Part shown: positions 1 through 6,188 of the stretch, one piece after another
How the letters are laid out: the number at the start of each line of letters is the position of its first letter
Numbering within the stretch: the stretch's first letter is position 1
From: Arthrobacter dokdonellae
GTDB taxonomy: Bacteria > Actinomycetota > Actinomycetes > Actinomycetales > Micrococcaceae
Reading direction: 5' to 3'
Assembly (NCBI RefSeq): GCF_003268655.1
Contig: NZ_CP029642.1
Location: 1,550,001 to 1,614,000, forward strand
Length of the DNA stretch: 64,000 nt
Notes under the pieces: model-generated
Seen by the model: only the letters and a program-made list of their open reading frames with translations
Told to the model about the DNA's origin: nothing
Databases searched by the model: none
Program-made: the position numbers and the translations under genes

Positions 1-1
1 G

Positions 2-598
2 GAGCAGCTCGGGTTTACCAAGGACAAGCAGTGGACGCCGGTGCGGGATTTGTCCGGCGGGGAGCGGCGGCGGCTGCAGCTGCTGCGCCTGCTGGTCGGC
101 GAACCAAACGTGCTGATGCTTGACGAGCCAACGAACGATCTGGACACGGACACCCTGGCGGCTGTGGAGGACGTGCTGGACGGCTGGCCGGGGACGCTGG
201 TGGTGGTATCGCACGACAGGTACCTGCTGGAGCGCGTCACCGACCACCAGATGGCGATGCTGGGCGACGGCAAGCTGCGCGGGCTGCCCGGGGGAGTGGA
301 CCAGTACCTGGAGCTGCGCGAGGAGGCGTTGTCGGCATCAAAGCCTGCGGCCTCACGGGTTGCCGGGCCGTCCGGGCCGTCCGAGGCGGAGAAACGCGAC
401 GCCCGCAAGAACCTGAACCGCGTGGAGCGCCAGCTGTCCAAGCTGGCCGCCGCCGAGTCGAAGGTGCACGCCCAGATGGCCGCGAAGGTGGGCGACTACG
501 ATGCCCTGGCCGAGCTGAATGCGAAGCTGGCCGAGCTGGCGGGTGAGAAGGAGACGCTGGAGCTGGAATGGCTCCAGGCCTCAGAAGTGCTCGAGTAG
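2..598 (+). CDS. ABC-F family ATPase, C-terminal part (5' end outside window)
   Basis: The reading frame is open from the first bases of the window, so this is the 3' end of a longer gene. Visible are the ABC signature LSGGERRRL, a Walker B with the ABC-F hallmark LMLDEPTNDLD, and the H-switch VVSHDRYLLERV. After the ATPase domain come a glycine/proline-rich spacer and a charged C-terminal helix pair (roughly the last 65 residues) that looks like a coiled coil. ABC-F proteins are soluble, have two fused ATPase domains and act on ribosomes rather than in transport; here only the second ATPase domain is present. Which ABC-F subtype it is (translation factor or ribosome-protection resistance protein) cannot be decided from this fragment. 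Confidence 0.9.
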   Translation, partial: EQLGFTKDKQWTPVRDLSGGERRRLQLLRLLVGEPNVLMLDEPTNDLDTDTLAAVEDVLDGWPGTLVVVSHDRYLLERVTDHQMAMLGDGKLRGLPGGVDQYLELREEALSASKPAASRVAGPSGPSEAEKRDARKNLNRVERQLSKLAAAESKVHAQMAAKVGDYDALAELNAKLAELAGEKETLELEWLQASEVLE

Positions 599-626
599 CG
601 CTTGGACAGGTGCGCGCCGTTGGACC

Positions 627-660
627 ACAACGGAGCTCCACTTTTGAAGTGGAGCGTTGT
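627..660. repeat. Palindrome GCTCCACTT-TTG-AAGTGGAGC
   Basis: A perfect 9-bp inverted repeat (635-643 and 647-655) with a 3-nt loop. It is extended by a second pair ACAAC/GTTGT (627-631 and 656-660) after a 3-nt bulge. It lies 29 bp after the ABC-F stop codon and upstream of the DUF559-like gene. No T-run follows, so an ordinary intrinsic terminator is unlikely. The same core occurs again just after that gene. Confidence 0.8.
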
Positions 661-786
661 AGGGCAGCATTGCGGCTCCCGTCCAAAGTGGCAGGCGTCC
701 CTCCACAGGCGCCGCGGCCCCGGACTTGTCCACATTCCGTGGCGACAAGACTGCGGGCGTGGCGGGTTTCGCCGCAAGCTGGGACC

Positions 787-1620
787 ATGGACACTCTCAC
801 CAGCCGAAAGCCTGTGGAAGCCGTCATTGCGGCCATGGGATCAACCACTGCCCGGCGCCCGGACCTGATCAAGCGAGGCTTGACCGACTGGGACCTGCAA
901 AGGGCCGTCGCGGAGGGGCGGGTGCGCCGCCTGGCCAGGTCCGTCTACGCCCTGCCGGACGCCACCGCCTTTGACGTGCTGCTGGCGACGAACCAAGCCC
1001 AACTCGGCTGCTTCAGCAGGGCGGAAAAGATGGGCTTGTGGGTCTTGAATACGCCGCCGATTCCGCATGTGGCGGTGATTCACGGGCGGCCGGTGCCCGG
1101 GTGCAAGGTGCACCGGTTCAAGGGCAGGCTCACACTGTGGGATGTACTGCGCCATTGCGTCCAGTGCGGAACCGAACTGGAAGCGCTGTGCGCGGTGGAG
1201 TCGGCCCTGGTGAAGAAGAAGTGCACCATGTCCCAACTGCGGCGCGTTTTCGACAAGCGCAAGGATGCGGCCATGCGGCGCATCCTGGACAAGGTTGACC
1301 CCCAATCCCAGTCCATCGCCGAGACGTGCGGGCGATACTGTCTCCGCGACGCCGGCTTCAATGTCCAGGGGCAGGCCTCGGTCCGTGGGATGGGGCATCT
1401 GGATTTGCTGGTTGAGGGCATTCTGGGTGTTGAAACGGATGGTGAAAAGTACCACAACTCGGCATCGGCCTGGGCCGAGGACCTGCGCAGGCTCAACGTC
1501 CTGACCATCCGGGACGTGCCAACCCTGCACGTCAAGGCCAGCGACGCCATGTATCACCCCGAGGTCATGGTGGAACTGGTCCGGAACGCGCTCCGCACCC
1601 TGGAAAACAGGCGCCATTGA
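787..1620 (+). CDS. DUF559/AbiEi-like protein with endonuclease-fold C-terminus
   Basis: Protein of 277 residues from the ATG at 787; the upstream in-frame extension looks non-coding. The N-terminal part (about 15-70) resembles the winged-helix antitoxin-like domain of AbiEi-type proteins: a region ending in RRLARSVYALPDA. The C-terminal part contains VETDGEKYH followed by a basic/hydrophobic stretch, which matches the E-x-D-G...H pattern of DUF559/Vsr-like nuclease folds. Proteins of this make-up are common as single genes in Arthrobacter and relatives and are often annotated as type IV toxin-antitoxin or DUF559 proteins. No partner toxin gene is adjacent. The two palindromes that bracket the gene may be its operators. 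Nuclease activity is inferred, not shown. Confidence 0.7.
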   Translation: MDTLTSRKPVEAVIAAMGSTTARRPDLIKRGLTDWDLQRAVAEGRVRRLARSVYALPDATAFDVLLATNQAQLGCFSRAEKMGLWVLNTPPIPHVAVIHGRPVPGCKVHRFKGRLTLWDVLRHCVQCGTELEALCAVESALVKKKCTMSQLRRVFDKRKDAAMRRILDKVDPQSQSIAETCGRYCLRDAGFNVQGQASVRGMGHLDLLVEGILGVETDGEKYHNSASAWAEDLRRLNVLTIRDVPTLHVKASDAMYHPEVMVELVRNALRTLENRRH

Positions 1621-1623
1621 TGG

Positions 1624-1660
1624 CGTACGGCGCTCCACTTGAAAAGTGGAGCCCCGTACG
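1624..1660. repeat. Second palindrome with the same core as at 627-660
   Basis: CGTACGG (1624-1630) pairs with CCGTACG (1654-1660), and GCTCCACTT (1632-1640) pairs with AAGTGGAGC (1644-1652) around the loop GAA. That gives a 16-pair stem with one mismatch. It starts 4 bp after the stop codon of the DUF559-like gene. A partial further copy of one arm (TACGGCGCTCCAGTT) follows at about 1666-1680. The inner 9-bp arms are identical to those at 635-655; only the loop and outer flanks differ. Confidence 0.8.
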
Positions 1661-1725
1661 CAGCCTACGGCGCTCCAGTTCAAAGCGGTTGCCAAGTCGC
1701 GAAACCGGCGCCCGCCGTGGCACAC

Positions 1726-1731
1726 TATATT
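1726..1731 (+). promoter_or_regulatory. Candidate -10 box for tRNA-Gln
   Basis: TATATT about 36 bp before the tRNA 5' end, in an otherwise GC-rich stretch. No convincing -35 box was found at the usual distance. Confidence 0.35.
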
Positions 1732-1766
1732 CTCGTGGGTTGCACCTGTTCGGCAGCAGCCCACAT

Positions 1767-1838
1767 TCCGCCCTGGTGTAACGGCAGCACCCCAGCCTTT
1801 GGAGCTGTGGAGTATAGGTTCGAATCCTATGGGCGGAA
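1767..1838 (+). tRNA. tRNA-Gln (anticodon UUG)
   Basis: The cloverleaf can be drawn by eye. Acceptor arms are TCCGCCC (1767-1773) and GGGCGGA (1831-1837). The D stem is GTGT/GCAC. The anticodon loop CTTTGGA gives anticodon TTG, reading CAA (Gln). The T arm is ATAGG-TTCGAAT-CCTAT. The discriminator base is A and no CCA is encoded. The outermost anticodon-stem pair is a mismatch, the rest pair. It stands alone upstream of glmU. Confidence 0.93.
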
Positions 1839-1975
1839 CCCGGCCCGAGTCAGGCTCCAGCAGCCCGCATCCTGAACAGGCGGTGGACGGGCACCGGCCG
1901 CGAACGGGTAACATGGGATTGTTTCCCATTGCGTACGTTTTTCACGGACCTGTGTCCGGGCAGGAGTGCCACTTA

Positions 1976-3424
1976 GTGAGCCCCCAAGACAACAATTCTT
2001 TCCAACCCGCCGCCGTGATCGTGCTGGCAGCCGGCGCCGGAACAAGGATGAAGTCCCGCTTACCCAAGATCCTGCACCCCATTGGCGGCACCTCCATGGT
2101 GGGCCACGCATTGGCCGCGGCGCGTGGGCTGAACCCGGAGCGGTTGGCCGTGGTGGTCCGTTTTGAACGCGACCAGGTCGCGGCGCACATCGCAGAATTG
2201 GACGCTGGCGCACTGATCGTCGATCAGGACGAGGTCCCGGGCACCGGCCGTGCCGTCCAGGCCGCGCTTGAGGCACTGGACGCGGAAACCGAAACTGAAG
2301 GCACCGTGGTGGTCACCTATGGCGACGTCCCGCTGCTGACCACCGAACTTCTCGAAGAGCTGACGGCCACCCATCAAAGGGACAACAACGCCGTCACGGT
2401 CCTTACGGCGGTCCTGGACGATGCCGCCGGCTACGGCCGCATCCTGCGCCACGAAGAGGACGGCACGGTCCTGGGCATCCGCGAGCACAAGGACGCCAGC
2501 GACGCCGAACGTGAAATTGGCGAAATCAATTCCGGCATCTACGCCTTTGACGCCAAGGTCCTGCGCGAGGCACTCAAGCACGTCACCACCGACAACAACC
2601 AGGGTGAGATGTACCTCACCGATGTGCTGGGCCTGGCCCGGGCGCGCGGCGGACGCGTCGCCGCCGTGGTCACCGCGGACCGCTGGCAGGTCGAAGGCGC
2701 CAATGACCGCGTCCAGCTCGCCGCGCTGGGCGCAGAGCACAACCGCCGCATCGTTGAAGGCTGGATGCGCCGCGGCGTCACCGTCATCGACCCTGCCACC
2801 ACCTGGATCGACTCCACCGTGGAACTCGACGAGGACGTCACCATCCTGCCCGGCACCCAGCTGCACGGAAAAACGACGGTGGCGAGGGACGCCGTCGTCG
2901 GTCCGGACTCGACGCTGACCGACGTGGCGATCGCCGACGGCGCGGAGGTCACCCGGACGCACGGTTCCGGCGCCATCATCGGGGCCGGCGCGCACGTGGG
3001 CCCGTTCACCTACCTGCGCCCGGGCACGGTGCTGGGCGCGGACGGCAAGATCGGCGCCTTTTACGAGACCAAGAATGTGACGATCGGCCGCGGCTCCAAG
3101 CTCAGCCACCTCGGGTATGCCGGCGATGCCGAAATTGGTGAGGACACCAACATTGGCTGCGGGAACATCACGGCCAACTACGACGGCGTGAACAAGCACC
3201 GCACGGTGATCGGCTCGGGCGTGCGCACCGGTTCCAACACCGTCTTTGTCGCTCCGGTGACCGTGGGGGACGGTGCCTTCACCGGGGCGGGGGCAGTGGT
3301 CCGCAAGGATGTTCCGGCCGGCGCCTTGAGCGTCACTGTGGCCCCGCAGCGCAACGCGGAAGGCTGGACCGAGGCGCACCGCCCCGGCAGCATCTCCGCC
3401 GCGGCGGCCGTCAAATCCAACTAA
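1976..3424 (+). CDS. glmU: Bifunctional UDP-N-acetylglucosamine pyrophosphorylase / glucosamine-1-phosphate N-acetyltransferase
   Basis: GlmU acetylates glucosamine-1-phosphate and then uridylates it to UDP-GlcNAc, the precursor of peptidoglycan and of many surface polysaccharides. The GTG at 1976 is chosen because GGAG lies 9 nt upstream; longer in-frame extensions run through the tRNA region. The protein has 482 residues, normal for the family. The N-terminal Rossmann uridylyltransferase carries LAAGAGTRMKSRLPK at 17-31. The C-terminal left-handed beta-helix (about 270-460) shows hexapeptide repeats and the acetyltransferase segment GYAGDAEIGEDTNIGCG. It lies directly upstream of prs, the usual actinobacterial order, and probably is cotranscribed with it (40-bp gap). 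Confidence 0.97.
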   Translation: MSPQDNNSFQPAAVIVLAAGAGTRMKSRLPKILHPIGGTSMVGHALAAARGLNPERLAVVVRFERDQVAAHIAELDAGALIVDQDEVPGTGRAVQAALEALDAETETEGTVVVTYGDVPLLTTELLEELTATHQRDNNAVTVLTAVLDDAAGYGRILRHEEDGTVLGIREHKDASDAEREIGEINSGIYAFDAKVLREALKHVTTDNNQGEMYLTDVLGLARARGGRVAAVVTADRWQVEGANDRVQLAALGAEHNRRIVEGWMRRGVTVIDPATTWIDSTVELDEDVTILPGTQLHGKTTVARDAVVGPDSTLTDVAIADGAEVTRTHGSGAIIGAGAHVGPFTYLRPGTVLGADGKIGAFYETKNVTIGRGSKLSHLGYAGDAEIGEDTNIGCGNITANYDGVNKHRTVIGSGVRTGSNTVFVAPVTVGDGAFTGAGAVVRKDVPAGALSVTVAPQRNAEGWTEAHRPGSISAAAAVKSN

Positions 3425-3464
3425 AGACTTCTCACCGCCCCCACCACCGCAAGAAAGCGAACCC

Positions 3465-4445
3465 ATGAGCGAACTGAGCTACAACGGCGACAAGAAACTG
3501 GTGTTGGCGTCCGGCCGAGCCCACCCTGAACTGGCCGAAGAAGTGGCGCGCTGCCTGAACACCGAGCTGCTGCCGATGTCAGCCTACGATTTTGCCAACG
3601 GTGAGATCTACGTCCGCTCGGGGGAGAGCGTGCGCGGCAAGGAAGTGTTCATCATCCAGGCCCACCCGGCGCCGCTGAACAACTGGCTCATGGAGCAGCT
3701 GATCATGGTGGACTCGATGAAGCGCGCCTCCGCCCGCCGCATCACCGTGGTGGCACCGTTCTACCCCTACGCCCGACAGGACAAGAAGGGCCGCGGCCGC
3801 GAGCCGATCTCCGCACGCCTCGTGGCGGACCTCTACAAGACGGCCGGCGCCGACCGCATCATGAGCGTGGACCTGCACACCGCCCAGATCCAGGGCTTCT
3901 TTGACGGCCCCGTGGACCACCTGTTCGCCATCCCGCTGCTGGCCGAACACATCCGCAAAATGGTGGGGGACGACGCCGTCACCGTGGTTTCGCCCGACAC
4001 CGGACGTGTGCGGGTGGCTGAGCAGTGGGCCGAACGGCTGGGCGGGGCGCCGCTGGCGTTCGTGCACAAGTCGCGCGATCTGACCGTGCCGAACCAGGCC
4101 GTCTCCAAGACCGTGGTGGGCCAGGTCGAGGACCGCACCTGTGTGCTCATCGACGACATGATCGACACCGGCGGCACCATCGCCGGGGCCGTCCGCGTGC
4201 TCAAGGACGCCGGTGCCAAGGACGTCATCATCGCCGCCACCCACGCCGTGTTCTCCGACCCGGCCGCCGAACGCCTTGCCAACTGCGGCGCGCGCGAGGT
4301 GGTTGTCACCAACACGCTGCCCATCCCGGCCGAGAAGCGCTTCCCCACGCTGACGGTGCTTTCGATCGCGCCCCTGCTGGCACGCGCCATCAAGGAAGTC
4401 TTCGAGGACGGCTCTGTCACGTCCCTGTTCGACGGCAACGCGTAA
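3465..4445 (+). CDS. prs: Ribose-phosphate pyrophosphokinase (PRPP synthetase)
   Basis: Makes 5-phosphoribosyl 1-diphosphate from ribose-5-phosphate and ATP, feeding nucleotide, histidine, tryptophan and cell-wall arabinan-type pathways. The protein has 326 residues, typical for class I. The N-terminal half carries the ATP-contact and regulatory segment (YPYARQDKKGRGREPIS). The PRPP-binding loop LIDDMIDTGGT sits near residues 228-238. The start is the ATG with AAGAAAG upstream. It follows glmU closely and is followed by a structured intergenic region, so transcription may end or be attenuated there. Confidence 0.97.
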   Translation: MSELSYNGDKKLVLASGRAHPELAEEVARCLNTELLPMSAYDFANGEIYVRSGESVRGKEVFIIQAHPAPLNNWLMEQLIMVDSMKRASARRITVVAPFYPYARQDKKGRGREPISARLVADLYKTAGADRIMSVDLHTAQIQGFFDGPVDHLFAIPLLAEHIRKMVGDDAVTVVSPDTGRVRVAEQWAERLGGAPLAFVHKSRDLTVPNQAVSKTVVGQVEDRTCVLIDDMIDTGGTIAGAVRVLKDAGAKDVIIAATHAVFSDPAAERLANCGAREVVVTNTLPIPAEKRFPTLTVLSIAPLLARAIKEVFEDGSVTSLFDGNA

Positions 4446-4689
4446 CATTCGGCAGCGGTCCAGGAGTTCCCTCGGCGACTTTCCGGCCATCGGCCGCGGG
4501 CGGCCTCGGCCTCCCTGACGTCGCCTACGGAAACCCCGGGACCGCTGCCTGTCCCGTTGATTCGACCCGGGAGCCGGAGTCGGCATTTTTTGTAGGCCGG
4601 CGTAAAGGAGACGCCAAAGGCCGCCTGCGGCCGACGCGTCGGATAGCCGGACGGAAAAATGCTGGGCCGGCGCCATGTCATCGGTCTGC
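4446..4689. other. Structured intergenic stretch after prs
   Basis: Non-coding. GGCAGCGGTCC (4451-4461) pairs exactly with GGACCGCTGCC (4539-4549). Inside these arms, GGCGAC (4473-4478) and GTCGCC (4520-4525) also pair, giving a long imperfect hairpin of about 100 nt. A T6 run follows at about 4586-4591, and GGCGT/ACGCC and GGCCGC/GCGGCC pairs follow further on. The large stem probably acts as a transcript-end structure for glmU-prs, but the T-run is about 40 nt away from it. Confidence 0.5.
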
Positions 4690-4827
4690 TAAACTTGCAC
4701 GGTAAACCTTGGCGAGGGACGCTCGTAGCGTCCGTGATCGACTGGGTCCCACAGCTCCTTCAAGCTTTGACGGATTGTGTTGACCTGTTTAGTCCACGCC
4801 CACATCAAAGTATGAAGGAGCTTTTTC
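4690..4827 (+). promoter_or_regulatory. rplY leader with a ribosome-binding-site-sequestering inverted repeat
   Basis: A TAAACT hexamer at 4690-4695 could be a -10 box. A perfect 7-bp hairpin GGACGCT-CGT-AGCGTCC occupies 4717-4733. AGCTCCTTCA (4753-4762) is exactly complementary to TGAAGGAGCT (4813-4822), and the second arm contains the rplY Shine-Dalgarno GAAGGAG. TTTTT follows at once (4822-4826), so the long-range stem could block translation, end transcription, or both. A regulated leader is inferred; no catalogued family was checked. Confidence 0.6.
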
Positions 4828-5433
4828 ATGTCTGACTTGAACCTCACTGCGGAAACCCGCAGCGAATTTGGCAAGGGTGCTGCCCGCCGCATCCGCCGCG
4901 CCGCGCAGATCCCCGCAGTCATCTACGGCCACGGCGCCGCCCCGCTGCACATCGTCCTGCCGGAGCGCGCCACCGTCCGTGCCATCCGCGGCGCCAACGC
5001 ACTGCTGACCATAACGGTCGACGGCGCGGAGCACCTGGCCCTGGTCAAGGACGTCCAGCGCGACCCCGTGCTGCAGATCGTCGAGCACATCGACCTGCTG
5101 ACCGTGAAGAAAGGCGAGAAGGTCATTGTTGACGTTCCCGTCGTCCTCGTCGGCGAGCCGGCCCCGGCCGTCGTCGTGAACCAGGAAGAAATGTCCGTCA
5201 GCCTCTCCGCGGACGCCACGCACCTGCCGGCCCACGTCGAGGTCGACATCACCGGCCGCGAAGCCGGCCAGCACGTGCTTGCCAGCGACCTGGTCCTGCC
5301 GGCCAACGTCGAACTGCTGACCGACCCGTCGCTGCTGGTCGTGCACCTCGCCGAGCCGGCCGTCTCCGGCGCCGACGAGGCCGCCGATGCAGCTGTTGCC
5401 GAGGCCGCATCGGCCGCTTCCGCAGCGGAGTAA
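4828..5433 (+). CDS. rplY: 50S ribosomal protein L25 / general stress protein Ctc
   Basis: Binds 5S rRNA in the large ribosomal subunit. At 201 residues it is the long Ctc/TL5 form rather than the short enterobacterial L25. The N-terminal 5S-binding domain (about 1-95) opens with the family pattern RSEFGKGAARRIRRAAQIPAV. The C-terminal TL5 domain (about 96-180) is followed by a low-complexity Ala/Glu tail. Its ATG is preceded by GAAGGAG, which is part of the inverted repeat described in the leader. It is followed 11 bp later by pth, a conserved pairing of ribosome-linked functions. Confidence 0.95.
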   Translation: MSDLNLTAETRSEFGKGAARRIRRAAQIPAVIYGHGAAPLHIVLPERATVRAIRGANALLTITVDGAEHLALVKDVQRDPVLQIVEHIDLLTVKKGEKVIVDVPVVLVGEPAPAVVVNQEEMSVSLSADATHLPAHVEVDITGREAGQHVLASDLVLPANVELLTDPSLLVVHLAEPAVSGADEAADAAVAEAASAASAAE

Positions 5434-5444
5434 CAGCTACTCAT

Positions 5445-6029
5445 ATGGGCAACACCTGGCTGGTAGTCGGGCTCGGAAATCCCGGGCCCGGCTACAGCCG
5501 TAACCGGCACAATATTGGTTACCTGGTGGTTGAGGAACTTGCCTCCCGCCTCGGCGCCACGTTCAAGACCCACAAATCGCGCGCCCTCGTGGCCGAAGCG
5601 CGCCTCGGCATCGGCGGCCCCAAGCTCATCCTCGCCAAGCCCGGTACGTTCATGAACCTGGCCGGAGGGCCGACGGCGGCACTCGCCAAGTTCTTCGACG
5701 TCCCGGCCGACCACGTGGTGGCCGTCCATGACGAGATCGACATCCCGTTTGACACGGTCAAGTTAAAATTGGGCGGCAGCGAGGGCGGCCACAACGGGCT
5801 GCGCGACATTTCCAAGACCCTGGGCACCAAGGACTACTACCGGATCCGCGCCGGAGTGGGGCGCCCTCCCGGCCGGGCGGACGCCGCCAGCCACGTGCTG
5901 AAGGATTTTTCCAGCACCGAAAACAAGGACCTCCCCTTCCTGGTCGGCAACGCAGCCGACGCCGCGGAGCTCCTCATCACCGGCGGACTGGTCGCCGCGC
6001 AGCAGAAGTTTCACGGCACGGAGCACTGA
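5445..6029 (+). CDS. pth: Peptidyl-tRNA hydrolase
   Basis: Cleaves peptidyl-tRNA released from stalled ribosomes so that tRNA is recycled. The protein has 194 residues, the usual bacterial Pth size. The substrate-binding start GLGNPGPGYSRNRHNIGY places Asn12 and the catalytic histidine at residue 22. The middle has HDEIDIPF and GGSEGGHNGLRDI, which hold the other conserved active-site residues. It sits 11 bp behind rplY, with GGAG overlapping the end of rplY, so the two are probably cotranscribed. Confidence 0.96.
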   Translation: MGNTWLVVGLGNPGPGYSRNRHNIGYLVVEELASRLGATFKTHKSRALVAEARLGIGGPKLILAKPGTFMNLAGGPTAALAKFFDVPADHVVAVHDEIDIPFDTVKLKLGGSEGGHNGLRDISKTLGTKDYYRIRAGVGRPPGRADAASHVLKDFSSTENKDLPFLVGNAADAAELLITGGLVAAQQKFHGTEH

Positions 6030-6061
6030 CCCGGATCGTCCGTTTCGACTGCGAATCCAAC

Positions 6062-6078
6062 AGATTTTCAAGAAATCT
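6062..6078. promoter_or_regulatory. Inverted repeat AGATTT-5-AAATCT
   Basis: Six-base arms around a 5-nt centre, 33 bp after pth and about 33 bp upstream of the extended -10 box of the next gene. It could be a weak transcript-end hairpin or an operator; the sequence does not decide. Confidence 0.3.
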
Positions 6079-6110
6079 CCCAATCTTGCATCGTGTGCGT
6101 CAATTTTCGC

Positions 6111-6119
6111 TGTTATACT
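6111..6119 (+). promoter_or_regulatory. Extended -10 promoter element for the regulator pair
   Basis: TGTTATACT fits the extended -10 form TGnTATAAT with one change. It is in a locally AT-rich stretch and leaves a leader of about 60 nt before the start codon at 6189. A -35 hexamer is not obvious. Confidence 0.5.
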
Positions 6120-6188
6120 CAGCTTGAATCACGGCAGCGGGGATTAGTGGGGTTCTCGCGCGCCTCGTGATTAAGGGGATGTTTGAGC

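Noticed and set aside
2060..3466. Long minus-strand open frame opposite glmU
   Set aside because: It has no recognisable motif, mirrors the high-GC codon pattern of glmU and overlaps a clear gene throughout.
4767..4795. TTGACG and a following TAGTCC as an alternative rplY promoter
   Set aside because: The -10 match is poor; kept only as the condition that would refute the leader model.
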